Below are positions 41,698 to 51,156 of a stretch of 64,000 nt of DNA, piece after piece; position 1 is the stretch's first letter, and every line of letters begins with the position of its first letter. Source of the stretch: Bacteroidota bacterium (GTDB taxonomy: Bacteria; Bacteroidota; Bacteroidia; Cytophagales; Cytophagaceae); the NCBI GenBank assembly GCA_023392125.1, contig JAEVZS010000016.1:62001-126000 (forward strand). The letters are read 5' to 3'. A program made the translations under genes and the position numbers. The notes under the pieces are model-generated. The model was not told the DNA's origin and did no database searches. It saw only the letters and a list, made by a program, of their open reading frames with translations.

Positions 41698-42813
41698 TTA
41701 TACTCTCACCAGACGTATTAGTGGTTCAAAGGAATATAATGCCGGCCTTCTACCCGCAGCAACTTCTTTTTGTACTAAATATCCTCTATCTGTCAACTTT
41801 TTAATAATTCCTGTAACAGTAGCTGCTGGAATTTGTGTTGTTTTAACAAATTTATTGTTCCTAAAAACGGGGTTGGTAAAAATAAAATCAAGAATAACAA
41901 CACTCCATTTGGAAGAAAGCAAATCTGTAAATACGGTTTTCATTTCTTCATATAAACTTCTGATACGTTCTGATGTCTCCAGATTTCGGGTCGCCTGCTG
42001 CGTTACCGCAGTTAAGAAGAATTTAATCCATCCATTCCAATCGTTATTTTGGGAGACATTTCTCATCGCTTCTATGTACTCATCTTTATGCTCTTCAAAA
42101 TATCCACTTATGTAAAAATGAGGTTGAGATAAAACACCGAATTTCCATAATAAAAGCGTGATGATCATTCTCCCTATTCTGCCGTTTCCATCCTTAAATG
42201 GGTGCAATGCTTCAAATTCCACGTGGGCTAAAGCGGTCTTTATCAATGCAGGTGAATTATTATTTTCTATATAATTGATCAATTCATTCAAACCATCATT
42301 TAATTTTTCAGGGCTTATAGGGATGAATTGAATCTTTTTGGCTGCACGGTCTGCCAAAAAGTTCTGTTCCTTCTTAAATTCTCCGGGAGACTTTGCAGCT
42401 CCTCTGCCAAAAAACAATAATTGCTGATGCATTTGTCTGATGAAACTGAGCGAAAAATTATACCCGTCCTCTAAAGCAAACTGAGCATTTTTCAATGCTC
42501 TTTGGTATAAAATGGTTTCTACCACATCGGCTCTTGTATTTTCTGGAAGGTCTCCATCGCTATCAGCCTCATATTGCAAAATTTCATCGATCGTGCTGAT
42601 CGTACCCTCTATTCTGGAAGATAAAACAGCCTCCTGGCTCCGAAGTGGGGCCAACAACAACTCACTATTGTGCAGGCTTTTAATCATTTGATCAAACCGA
42701 GCCAAAGTCTCTGTTGCACTGATTAATTCTTGTATAAAGAACTCATAATTGATATTATCCGGTGGAAATTGATCATAATGATATCTTACTGCATTCTCTA
42801 AATTAAAATCCAT
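41698..42813 (-). CDS. Fic-domain AMP transferase-like protein
   Basis: A 371-residue Fic protein. Active-site HPFKDGNGRIGR is complete at 204-215, so nucleotide transfer should be possible. The inhibitory helix motif SSRIEG (65-70) is on the N-terminal side, making it a class II, self-inhibited Fic. A winged-helix domain (~315-365, TVTGIIKKLTDRGYLV) ends the protein, a common chromosomal architecture in bacteria that may bind DNA or a partner. The target is unknown. No separate antitoxin gene is adjacent. Confidence 0.92.
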   Translation of the reverse strand: MDFNLENAVRYHYDQFPPDNINYEFFIQELISATETLARFDQMIKSLHNSELLLAPLRSQEAVLSSRIEGTISTIDEILQYEADSDGDLPENTRADVVETILYQRALKNAQFALEDGYNFSLSFIRQMHQQLLFFGRGAAKSPGEFKKEQNFLADRAAKKIQFIPISPEKLNDGLNELINYIENNNSPALIKTALAHVEFEALHPFKDGNGRIGRMIITLLLWKFGVLSQPHFYISGYFEEHKDEYIEAMRNVSQNNDWNGWIKFFLTAVTQQATRNLETSERIRSLYEEMKTVFTDLLSSKWSVVILDFIFTNPVFRNNKFVKTTQIPAATVTGIIKKLTDRGYLVQKEVAAGRRPALYSFEPLIRLVRV

Positions 42814-42863
42814 CTCATTTGATTTGCCTGCACAAATGTATAAAAAACAGCAAACAAACTAAC

Positions 42864-43057
42864 TTGTTTACAAAAAAGCCAAAAATCATAAAGTCAAAAT
42901 TTATAAATACCTTGATTACGATATTCTTTTAAAAACTGTAATCAAATAATCTTGCTTTCAAAAGTTGTAAACAAATATTTTTAATTTCATCATTTACAAT
43001 AAAACCGAAGACAAACATATTTACCTTCATAAATTAAATACAAAAGCATTTGTCTTC
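42864..43057. repeat. Cluster of inverted repeats upstream of the Fic gene
   Basis: Three pairs within 200 AT-rich bases: TTGTTTACAA (42864-42873) with TTGTAAACAA (42965-42974); TTGATTAC (42912-42919) with GTAATCAA (42938-42945); GAAGACAAA (43007-43015) with TTTGTCTTC (43049-43057). The first two are nested. They may be binding sites for the Fic protein's winged helix or RNA hairpins. Confidence 0.5.
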
Positions 43058-43082
43058 AGAATCATCTATGCCAATATGGATA

Positions 43083-44156
43083 TCATATAGTACATTCTTC
43101 CACCACAGCTTTCAGCTCTTCATAAAAACCAGCCGGATCAAACGTTTCTCTGGTACAGCAACAGCCTATCCCCTTTTCTATCAATTTTCCGGAAAGCCGG
43201 CGGCCGATTACAACCAGACGGGAAAGACGCTCTTCCTCTTGCTGCCACTCTCCCCCGGATTCGGTAAGAAACTGATTATTTACTCCCTGCAATATTACTT
43301 TATGCTCTGTGGACCAGAAATACAATATACCTTTAGTACGATAAATTTCCATATCACTTTCGTTGAGCAGCAGGCGCATAAAAATGGTAAAGCGGATGGG
43401 GTCCAGCGCCTCCCGAAATTCAAAAGAAAGGCTGGTAACGGAAGCATGCAACGTACCTGAAGATAATACGGAAGAAGGAGAAGCGTTCTGTTCAGCCGGA
43501 CGAAGCCCTGCCGGGCGAATTCTGGCAAAATCGCTGTTTGCAAGCAGCTTCCCGGATGAGAATCCCTGCAATTGAAGTAAAGCCGGGTCCGGCACTGTAG
43601 CCAGCTCGCTCAGCCACAACCGCGTATCAGGATTCATACGCTTTATGATATTCTGTACAGCCTCTGCGATATATGGATCAGTCTGATCGGTCTTGGTAAG
43701 AATAACCGCATCAGCCAGAGCAATCTGCCTGACAGCTACAGCTTCCCTTTCCAGCTGCTGCTCTATAAAACGGCAATCCGCCAGGGCAACAATACCGTCC
43801 ACTTCGAAAAAAGCTGCAATCTCCGGATCATTCAGAAAGCTCAGCGCTACCGGACCCGGATCTGCAATCCCTGTTGTCTCCAGCAAGATATGATCCGGCT
43901 TATGTCCCGAATTGATCAGCTTATGCAACACTTCAGCCAGCGCACTGTTCAGTGTACAGCATACACATCCGTTGGCCAGCTCATAGATTCCGTCATCCAC
44001 TCCTACCACCAGCTCACTGTCAATCATCGTTTCACCAAACTCATTTTCAATAACGGCAAATTTCCTATCCGGAAAAAACCGGATAAGCTTATTGAGAAAA
44101 GTAGTCTTACCCGCTCCGAGAAAGCCGGTAATAATCGTAACCGGAAGTTTTTTCAT
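43083..44156 (-). CDS. CobW/COG0523-family GTPase (metal chaperone type)
   Basis: A 357-residue G3E GTPase: Walker A GFLGAGKTTFL near residue 12, switch region ENEFGE, metal-binding GCVCCT (about 64-69), LLETTGIADP and TKTD (guanine specificity). The C-terminal CobW_C domain is present (IRFTIFMRLLL). The family delivers zinc or another metal under limitation; which metal cannot be told. It is alone and divergent from the GH9-like gene; the 79 bases between them lack a clear Zur site. Confidence 0.9.
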   Translation of the reverse strand: MKKLPVTIITGFLGAGKTTFLNKLIRFFPDRKFAVIENEFGETMIDSELVVGVDDGIYELANGCVCCTLNSALAEVLHKLINSGHKPDHILLETTGIADPGPVALSFLNDPEIAAFFEVDGIVALADCRFIEQQLEREAVAVRQIALADAVILTKTDQTDPYIAEAVQNIIKRMNPDTRLWLSELATVPDPALLQLQGFSSGKLLANSDFARIRPAGLRPAEQNASPSSVLSSGTLHASVTSLSFEFREALDPIRFTIFMRLLLNESDMEIYRTKGILYFWSTEHKVILQGVNNQFLTESGGEWQQEEERLSRLVVIGRRLSGKLIEKGIGCCCTRETFDPAGFYEELKAVVEECTI

Positions 44157-44235
44157 ACAACACCTAATTCAAACATTAAGTCTCTTCCGGCGATTATAAT
44201 CCATACCGTATCGCCGGACAAACTAAAATAAATAA

Positions 44236-45999
44236 ATGCGTTCAATAATCCCATGGATTGCAGCATCAATACTTTTCAGTGCATTCCGGACCGAGGCACA
44301 GGAATCCGAGCTTGACAAAATCCTGCAGGGCAATATCCCGGCCTCTGTCCGATACATTGTGTCCGACAGTCTTTCCTGGACTCCCCCTGCCAAAAATCAG
44401 ATCATAGCAGCCAGAGAGCTGAAGCCCGTTTTACCACATGCCGGTTTTCACCCCCTTGCAGAAAAAAAGGCTGTCCTTTGGACCAATACCCTTTCTGAAA
44501 CAGGATCATTTGAAATCAAAGACCTCACTAGCGGCAATATCGTATACAAAGATTCATTACAGTCATGGGGATTTCATCCATGGGGCGGCAACAATCTGCT
44601 TGCAGATTTCAGTGCACTGCAAATCCCTGGATATTACCAGCTGCACATCCGGCTGAATAATACCGCCCGGGAAAGCTTCTCCGATGCATTCGACATCCGC
44701 TTTTCTGTTTTTCAGGACCTGGCAGCAAACGCTTTCCGCTGGTTCTTAAGCCAGCAGTGTGATGCGCAAACCTGTCCGCTGCACACCCGTCCCGATGAGG
44801 ACGGTGGCTGGCACAATGATGGTTTTCTTAATAAAGAGCCGCCAGAGAGTCTTCTGTCTCTTTTCGCCCTCTCCCGTCATTTCACGTTTTTAAAAACAAC
44901 CAGTCCGGCGCTGGCTGACTCTGTCAGAAACATGGTCATAGATCAGCTCGGAAAGCTATATGATTTCGCAGAGTCTTCCCGCCCTCTGTACGCTGTCACC
45001 GCCCACAAGCCGGACTACATTCAGACCAGGAACGTCATACCTGTCTATGCACCGATACTGGCTGCAGCAGCCCAATTGAATATCTCTCATTATCATCTAC
45101 CCGTCCTGCGTACTATCAGTACAGAATGCGATCAGCTTGACAAAGCAATAAAAGATCAGTCCTTCTCTGCTTTTGCACGCAACCATTATATTGACTCTCA
45201 ATCCTGGCTATTGCAGTATGCAATAGCCCGCTATCAGTCCACCGGCCAAAAAAAGCATCTGTATCTTGCAGAATCAGCAGTAAAACTCATACTGGCTGCT
45301 CAGGATACATCAGGACATTTTTTTTCTACTCCGGACCATTTCTGGCTTAGCCCCGATCCCGCCCTGCCATTTATGGCTTTATCGTCCTATTTTACGCTAA
45401 AAGAAAAACTACTGTATAAAAAAGAAATAGCCCGGGCATTCCGTCTCTATGCAATACAGCTTGTCAGAGCCTCTCTGTTAAGCCCCATGGGACATGCCGG
45501 CTATACACATACACCGTTAATCAATTCCCGTACGGCTGGCTTCAATTCCTGGCTGCTGGCTTTCACCTATAGCCTGTACAAAGAGGATGTTTTTCTCAAT
45601 ACAGCCATACATACCTTCAACTGGATACTGGGTTTTAATCCGGCAGACCGATCCCTGCTGGCCGGTACTGGCAGGGATCCGGGAGCGTACCACCATCTGG
45701 CGTCCGACATTGATGGCTATCCCTCCGGGTGCCGGCCGGGAGGAGTTTTAAACGGTTTTACGGGTGGCCTTCCCGGCCTTACTCCGCTCCATGAAGTAAC
45801 GCCGCCTTTTGATTATGTCATCGGTTATAAGCTTCCCGCAATTTATCCCGTGCTGGATACTGATACAGGTAAGACCAGCGCTTCGCTCACCAACGGATAT
45901 CATACCACAAACAATGCATGGTTTATTATGGCAGCCATGCTGCTGGATCAGCTTACTGCCGGAATACCTGTCCGGGAAAAGAACTTTCCTCAGAAATGA
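44236..45999 (+). CDS. GH9-like secreted protein with lost catalytic residues
   Basis: A 587-residue protein: signal peptide (ILFSAFRTEAQ), an N-terminal Ig-like (CelD_N) domain (~55-155) and an (alpha/alpha)6 barrel-like region with GH9 landmarks, FRWFLSQQ, GGWHNDGF, GFNPADRSLLAGTG and RPGGVLNGFTGGL. In active GH9 the first motif reads GGWxDAGD; here Asn194 and Phe197 replace both aspartates. The C-terminal acid (NEVAxxWNA) is also lost: NGYHTTNNAW. It may bind glycan without cutting it, or have changed chemistry. It overlaps no other gene; the next gene starts 31 bases on. Confidence 0.75.
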   Translation: MRSIIPWIAASILFSAFRTEAQESELDKILQGNIPASVRYIVSDSLSWTPPAKNQIIAARELKPVLPHAGFHPLAEKKAVLWTNTLSETGSFEIKDLTSGNIVYKDSLQSWGFHPWGGNNLLADFSALQIPGYYQLHIRLNNTARESFSDAFDIRFSVFQDLAANAFRWFLSQQCDAQTCPLHTRPDEDGGWHNDGFLNKEPPESLLSLFALSRHFTFLKTTSPALADSVRNMVIDQLGKLYDFAESSRPLYAVTAHKPDYIQTRNVIPVYAPILAAAAQLNISHYHLPVLRTISTECDQLDKAIKDQSFSAFARNHYIDSQSWLLQYAIARYQSTGQKKHLYLAESAVKLILAAQDTSGHFFSTPDHFWLSPDPALPFMALSSYFTLKEKLLYKKEIARAFRLYAIQLVRASLLSPMGHAGYTHTPLINSRTAGFNSWLLAFTYSLYKEDVFLNTAIHTFNWILGFNPADRSLLAGTGRDPGAYHHLASDIDGYPSGCRPGGVLNGFTGGLPGLTPLHEVTPPFDYVIGYKLPAIYPVLDTDTGKTSASLTNGYHTTNNAWFIMAAMLLDQLTAGIPVREKNFPQK

Positions 46000-46030
46000 C
46001 AGGTTTTATGAAAGAAAAAAGGAGGTCAAT

Positions 46031-46639
46031 GTGCGATTTCAGGAAAAGATAAAAAACTGGATTCAAACCGGAATATTCAATAAACTGCCGGGATCGCAGC
46101 CCCAAAGCTCGATTTATCTGAGCAAAAAGAAATTTACTGATCCGGGCAACGCCTCACTGGCTTTTTTACATGCAAGGGAAAAGCTGTTTAATATCAATGG
46201 CTGGAACAATGTACGGACACTCGGGAAAACGGTATTTACTCTTTTTGAGGAAAACGGAAAAATCTCCAAAGCAGTAAAAGCCAAAGTAGGTCAGTATATA
46301 CGCATTTCCTCTTCCGGACCTTTTCCGCCGATTTGGGTGATGATACACGAAGTTTTTGAAGGGTTTAATATTGCCGAATTTATTGTCAGGCCTGCTGCCA
46401 GTCCGTTGAATCATCCGGAACCATATGAGCGTTTTTATACCTCTGAGGCAACCGGAGTTTTTCGTGTTACCCTAAGTGAAAATGTTCTGCAGGCATGCAA
46501 GGAAGGCAACAATGACGATACCCTTTTTGAAAACACGTATAACAGCATAAACAGTCCGAAGCTGGTTGCCTTAAACAGTGCCTGGTACTATTATCAAAAA
46601 TATCGCTGGAAACATTTGACAGATTACCTTATTCATTGA
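46031..46639 (+). CDS. Uncharacterised 202-residue protein, GTG start
   Basis: A soluble protein starting VRFQEKIKNWIQTG, with SGPFPPIWVMIHEVFEGFN and LNSAWYYYQKYRWKHLTDYL near the end. I do not recognise the family. An AAAGGAGGT site at 46018-46026 is four bases from GTG at 46031; an ATG two bases earlier (46029) opens only a seven-codon frame, so the same ribosome site could serve either. The open frame extends back into the GH9-like gene, but that part is not protein-like. Confidence 0.6.
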   Translation: MRFQEKIKNWIQTGIFNKLPGSQPQSSIYLSKKKFTDPGNASLAFLHAREKLFNINGWNNVRTLGKTVFTLFEENGKISKAVKAKVGQYIRISSSGPFPPIWVMIHEVFEGFNIAEFIVRPAASPLNHPEPYERFYTSEATGVFRVTLSENVLQACKEGNNDDTLFENTYNSINSPKLVALNSAWYYYQKYRWKHLTDYLIH

Positions 46640-46678
46640 TATGTTTAGCCTGTCAAATTTATTAACCTGAAAATATTC

Positions 46679-47206
46679 ATGACTGAATTGGGAATCGGAT
46701 CACGCGTCAATCATCCGGTATATGGCGAAGGAGTGGTATGCGCCGTACGTTTCAAAACATACAAAATAAGCTTTACAGGCAAAGGTGTTGTCGAGATTGA
46801 CAAATCGTTTGACAAGCTGGAAATCATTGAAGAAGTCAACGAAGACGGCAACATTCAGATCACGGATGTCCGTGAAATGCTGACTGATATATTGTACAAA
46901 TGGGCCGATGTCTCAGAAGTCATTCAGATGGGTGATCGCTGGAACAAGGGAAAAATGATCCTGAAACCCTACAATGATGATCTGGCACCCAAAGAAATTC
47001 CGATTGAAACATTTTTTCATAAAATAGTCATGCTGCGCGACCGCCTCAGGGTGCTCGAGCAAAAAATCAATGCGCACAAAGGGCTTACCGAAGAGGAAAA
47101 AATAGAAATGCAGCAGTACATTACCCGTACTTACGGCAGCCTTACTACTTTTAATGTTTTGTTTAAGTACAAGGAAGATTATTTCGTAGGCCAGAAAGGT
47201 GAATAA
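46679..47206 (+). CDS. Conserved hypothetical with a Tudor-like N-terminal segment
   Basis: A 175-residue protein. The start, GIGSRVNHPVYGEGVV, matches the Tudor-like fold found at the C-terminus of UvrD/PcrA helicases and CarD-like modules; residues 60-175 are helical and charged (RDRLRVLEQKINAHKGLTEE). No catalytic motif. It could bind nucleic acid or RNA polymerase; not shown. It follows the previous gene on the same strand by 39 bases. Confidence 0.7.
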   Translation: MTELGIGSRVNHPVYGEGVVCAVRFKTYKISFTGKGVVEIDKSFDKLEIIEEVNEDGNIQITDVREMLTDILYKWADVSEVIQMGDRWNKGKMILKPYNDDLAPKEIPIETFFHKIVMLRDRLRVLEQKINAHKGLTEEEKIEMQQYITRTYGSLTTFNVLFKYKEDYFVGQKGE

Positions 47207-47327
47207 CCCGATCCGGCAGACCTTATCGGACGTATATGCCCAACCATACTAATGGCTGTACTCCGGCTGTCATATGGTGGTTTGGCTGTGCCGTACAAAT
47301 TCCATTAATGTCCCTAATACATTATCC

Positions 47328-48182
47328 ATGAGCTCCCCAAAAACAACGCTTCGTAACCTGATTATCTTTGCCGTCATTGTAATCCTCAGCGGCTGGATCG
47401 GACATGGACTGGACCTGCTGGCAGGAAACCATTCCGGCGAAACACCGGGAATGCTGCTATGGCTGGTACTACCGCTGATCACCATGCTGATCCTGCGCAC
47501 ATTTGCCGGAGATGGCTGGAAAGACGCCGGATTAAAGCCAAAACTCAAAAGCAATATACGCTGGTACCTGATTGCCCTTGCTGCTTATCCGGTTATTACA
47601 TTGCTTATACTCCTCACAGGCCGTCTGACCGGATGGATTTCCTTTGACAATTTCAGCAGCACATTGTTTTTAAATGCCTTTGCGATTGCTCTTATTCCCA
47701 ATTTTATAAAGAATATCCCGGAAGAATTCGTCTGGAGAGGATATCTTACCCCAAAAGTAGTTTCCCTGAAGCTGAACGATTTCATGGTTTACCTGATTGT
47801 AGGTTCTATCTGGGCATTATGGCACATCCCCTACTATCTTTTTTTCCTTGATGACTCGACTATTCAAAGCGTAACCAGCCTTCATAAGTTACATTTCATG
47901 CTTTTATCAATACCCGTGATGATCGTATGGACTGTTGCCTATGTCGAGCTCCGCCTGCTGACTGGCTCGGTCTGGCCTCTCGTAGTGATGCACACAATTG
48001 AAGACGCGTTTGTCAATCCTTTACTTCTGGATGGATACATACATATTTCCGCTGACAAGGAGCTATGGATTTCTCCTATATACGGCTGCCTGAGCGTTCT
48101 GCTTTACGGACTGCTTGGTCTCGGGCTGAGAAAAATAAGAAAAAAGAAAGCCGGCAACACTATGATGTATCATGCTTGCTGA
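47328..48182 (+). CDS. CPBP-family intramembrane protease
   Basis: A 284-residue membrane protein with about seven helices and the CPBP (Abi/Rce1) motifs: PEEFVWRGYL (EExxxR) in the middle, then WALWHIPYYLFF and VVMHTIEDAF with metal-binding histidines. Known members cleave prenylated or membrane substrates or protect against peptides. The ATG at 47328 begins SSPKTTLRN; a frame extending to 47274 adds 18 unlikely residues. Confidence 0.85.
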   Translation: MSSPKTTLRNLIIFAVIVILSGWIGHGLDLLAGNHSGETPGMLLWLVLPLITMLILRTFAGDGWKDAGLKPKLKSNIRWYLIALAAYPVITLLILLTGRLTGWISFDNFSSTLFLNAFAIALIPNFIKNIPEEFVWRGYLTPKVVSLKLNDFMVYLIVGSIWALWHIPYYLFFLDDSTIQSVTSLHKLHFMLLSIPVMIVWTVAYVELRLLTGSVWPLVVMHTIEDAFVNPLLLDGYIHISADKELWISPIYGCLSVLLYGLLGLGLRKIRKKKAGNTMMYHAC

Positions 48183-48338
48183 TTCAAAAATACATCTGCA
48201 TATAGTCCCCAAAATAGTATTTCGTTTTCTGAAGGGAAATATAAATCTTATTTGTACTTTGGTCCCGGGAACTTAAGAACCGAATCATCTGCAAACCTAA
48301 TCACATATTTTATTTAACCTAAAATCTGCCATACTGGT

Positions 48339-48779
48339 ATGATACACCGAATTGAACGCTTCCAGCAGGAAGATGCAGAAGCAGTTACCGACTGCTGGCT
48401 TCAAAGCACAAAACAAGCACATCCTTTCATTGATTCCGCCTACTGGGAAAATCATCAGAAAACAATGATAAACCAGTATCTGCCCGACTCGGAAACATGG
48501 GTTTTTAAAAACGGGGCCAATGAAACAGGCGGTTTTTATTCACTAACCGGCAACCATCTGAAAGCGCTCTTTGTAAGACCTGAGCTGCAAAACTCAGGAA
48601 TCGGATCTCTGATGATGGAAAAAATCAAAAGCTCCCGCAGAGAAGTAGAACTTCGTGTATACAAAAACAACCGGAACGCAATACATTTTTACGAAAAGCA
48701 CGGATTTTCAGTAGAAGCTGAACAAACAGACAGTAAAACCAATGAGCCTGAACTGGTAATGAAATGGAAGCAGACATAA
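48339..48779 (+). CDS. GNAT-family N-acetyltransferase
   Basis: A 146-residue enzyme with the acetyl-CoA-binding V/I-R-P-x-x-Q-x-x-G-I-G signature (FVRPELQNSGIGSLMMEKI, about residues 83-102) and the NRNAIHFYEKHGF helix near the end. Similar to YjaB-type GNATs. Substrate unknown. A strong terminator follows. Confidence 0.88.
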   Translation: MIHRIERFQQEDAEAVTDCWLQSTKQAHPFIDSAYWENHQKTMINQYLPDSETWVFKNGANETGGFYSLTGNHLKALFVRPELQNSGIGSLMMEKIKSSRREVELRVYKNNRNAIHFYEKHGFSVEAEQTDSKTNEPELVMKWKQT

Positions 48780-48800
48780 ACTCAACTTGTCTTCTCACAA

Positions 48801-48840
48801 AACAATAAAGGCTTTCCTGAAGAAAGCCTTTATTGTTTTT
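48801..48840. terminator. Bidirectional terminator between the GNAT and usp genes
   Basis: A 16-bp stem (48801-48816 with 48822-48837), core AAAGGCTTTC / GAAAGCCTTT, loop CTGAA, T-rich on both sides. It serves the GNAT gene on plus and the stress protein on minus. Confidence 0.88.
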
Positions 48841-48859
48841 AAATCAAACCCAGTCTGTA

Positions 48860-49687
48860 TTACGGAAGAACCACCAGTGGTGTATCACCCTCATAAACAA
48901 GCTCATTGATTAAAAACTTCTTAAACAACTGATTGCTGTACAGCTGAGAGCCTTTCTGCACCACCAGCAGCTCATTTGATTTATTGCTTATAATATTTTT
49001 AAGATTGCTGTATACATTATCCCCCTGATAAACATCGTAATCAACCTGAACAATATCAGCATACCGGGTGCTCATATCCTGCAGATAGCTACGCACCTCT
49101 ATGATGTCATCATTCTGCCCGGCCAGAGATATAAAAACCACTTTTTTCGTTTCTGATTTTACAAACTCCAGGAACTCTCTGAATCTGGCATCATTCAGCG
49201 GATACTTTTCACTAATGGCAACATATATTTTTTCGGGTGAAAACTGTCCGATATTTTTCGGAATTGCCACAGCAACATTTTCTATGGATTCAATCACCTG
49301 AACAGCGACACTTCCGATAAACAGTTTTTTCAGGATTCCGGTACCTTTCAGGCCTAAGAGGACCAGCTGGGAAAAAGACTCTTTGAGAAGCTTATCAAGG
49401 ATCGTTTCCATATCCTTTTCTGAAGCATAATATTCAATACCTTCTTCTGTATTCAACGCGTAATCTGCCAGAACCCTCATTTTCTTCACAGCTTCCTCAT
49501 TGGCAGCTACAGCCAGTTCCTCCTTATCCTCTTTTCCAGCCATACCGGGAGCCAGCACAGTCGTCTGATGTACCAGCAAAAGTCTTGCGTTTATCCTGCC
49601 GCACCACGAATAGGCATAGCGAAGCAATGTATTGGAATACTCTGAAAAATCAATCAGGACAATGAGACGTTTATTGGTACTTTCCAT
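48860..49687 (-). CDS. Tandem universal stress protein (two Usp domains)
   Basis: A 275-residue protein: first Usp domain ~7-150 (LIVLIDFSEYSNTLLRYA, and GLKGTGILKKLFIGSVA, an ATP-binding GxxG-9x-G(S/T) pattern), second domain ~160-275, more degenerate (YVAISEKYPLNDARFREFLE). Common in Bacteroidota. Role in stress survival, ATP binding likely in the first domain. Confidence 0.88.
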   Translation of the reverse strand: MESTNKRLIVLIDFSEYSNTLLRYAYSWCGRINARLLLVHQTTVLAPGMAGKEDKEELAVAANEEAVKKMRVLADYALNTEEGIEYYASEKDMETILDKLLKESFSQLVLLGLKGTGILKKLFIGSVAVQVIESIENVAVAIPKNIGQFSPEKIYVAISEKYPLNDARFREFLEFVKSETKKVVFISLAGQNDDIIEVRSYLQDMSTRYADIVQVDYDVYQGDNVYSNLKNIISNKSNELLVVQKGSQLYSNQLFKKFLINELVYEGDTPLVVLP

Positions 49688-49807
49688 ATAAAAAAACTTT
49701 TTGCGTTGGGAACAGCAAACATTATACCGTTATAATCAAAAAAGGATTTCCTTTTTCGTCAGGAACTTAAACTACTATTTTTAACTCATACTACCAAAGA
49801 CAGGCAT

Positions 49808-51046
49808 TCAGGATTCTTTCTTCTCAAAAAGGCATCCGTCCCCATAGCTCAGAAAACGGAACTGATGATCCAGGGCATACTGATATACTTTCCGCCAGTC
49901 GTCGCCGATAAACGAGGCAACCAGCATAACAAGAGTACTCTTTGGCTGATGAAAATTTGTAATCAGCTTACGGACCACTTTCCAGTCATACCCCGGCATA
50001 ATCATTATAGAGGTGCGGGCCTGCAAACGCCCGATCCCGTTCCGTTCAAAATATGCCAGCAATTGCCGGAAAGCATCTTCCACCGGTAATGGCGCCAGCT
50101 GATAAGCTTCCCACTGCCCCAGCGAAGGAGTCAGATCCGGTGAAGTAGCCAGTCTGCATCCCAGCCAATAGATACTTTCCAGAAAACGTGCGCTGGTAGT
50201 CCCGACTGCCACCATATTTTTGCCCGTGCAGACAGCCTCAAGCAATCGGACCAGCAACGCCCTGTCCAGCAGAAGCTGCTCGTCATGCATGACATGATCA
50301 CTGATCCTTTCGGACTTTACCGGTTTAAATGTACCTGCCCCCACATGCAATGTCAGATAATCAAAAGCGATCCCTTTATCCCGGAGCCTGGCAAATATAG
50401 CTTCTGTAAAATGCAGCCCTGCCGTAGGCGCTGCTACAGAGCCCTGATCCCTGGCATAAATAGTCTGGTAGGTGATCTTATCAGACTCTACGGCTTCCCT
50501 TTCAATGTATGGCGGCAGCGGAATCTTTCCTGCTGCTTCCAGTATATCAGCAAATACAAAACGATCATCGTTCCAGAAAAGCCGGATCAGACAGGTATCT
50601 TCCTCCCTTGCGACCAGCTCGGCGAATAATGTCAGAGTCTCTCCTTCGATTTTCACTATTCGGCTCAGAACTTTTTCTTTCCATTTTTTCGCATTACCGA
50701 CAAAACATCTCCATAGTACTTCTCCTCTGCTCTGCAAAGCAAGTGTCTGATCGAGGGTTTTATCAGCCGGTTCCAGGCAAAAAACTTCAATCCTTCTGGT
50801 TCCGGCAGAGGGTTCAAACTGCAGTCGTGCCTGCACCACTCTTGAATTGTTGAAAACCATATGATCCTGACTATTCAGAAAATCTGCCACCCTGGAATAA
50901 TGACTCTCCGTCAGCATCCCCTGCCGGTAGAGCAATAGCCTGGAACTCTCCCTGTCCGGGTTAGGCTCAAAAGCTATGGAGGAATCAGGCAGCGCATAAT
51001 CAAATGCGTCGATTGCAAGATCTGAAACAAAAACATCAGGATTCAT
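49808..51046 (-). CDS. queA: tRNA S-adenosylmethionine ribosyltransferase-isomerase
   Basis: A 412-residue QueA-family protein transferring ribosyl from SAM to preQ1 in tRNA. Seen: VFNNSRVVQARLQF-like early segment, PLPPYIERE, APTAGLHF and YLTLHVGAGTFKPV, then NFHQPKSTLVMLVASF. It is longer than the ~345 residues of Escherichia coli QueA, with additional segments in the middle (LALQSRGEVLWRCFVGNA) and near 300-320. Full length. Confidence 0.92.
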   Translation of the reverse strand: MNPDVFVSDLAIDAFDYALPDSSIAFEPNPDRESSRLLLYRQGMLTESHYSRVADFLNSQDHMVFNNSRVVQARLQFEPSAGTRRIEVFCLEPADKTLDQTLALQSRGEVLWRCFVGNAKKWKEKVLSRIVKIEGETLTLFAELVAREEDTCLIRLFWNDDRFVFADILEAAGKIPLPPYIEREAVESDKITYQTIYARDQGSVAAPTAGLHFTEAIFARLRDKGIAFDYLTLHVGAGTFKPVKSERISDHVMHDEQLLLDRALLVRLLEAVCTGKNMVAVGTTSARFLESIYWLGCRLATSPDLTPSLGQWEAYQLAPLPVEDAFRQLLAYFERNGIGRLQARTSIMIMPGYDWKVVRKLITNFHQPKSTLVMLVASFIGDDWRKVYQYALDHQFRFLSYGDGCLFEKKES

Positions 51047-51156
51047 GACACGAAATTAGTGCAGATCGGCGAAACTTTCACTATTTAAGGCAAAGCAAAC
51101 TTAAAACTCAGAAAAATTGTACTATTAGATAGAGGGGAATGTGGGAGGATAGGGTT

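Noticed and set aside
41698..42813. Fic gene as half of a toxin-antitoxin pair
   Set aside because: The inhibitory helix is within the same protein and no small antitoxin gene is adjacent.
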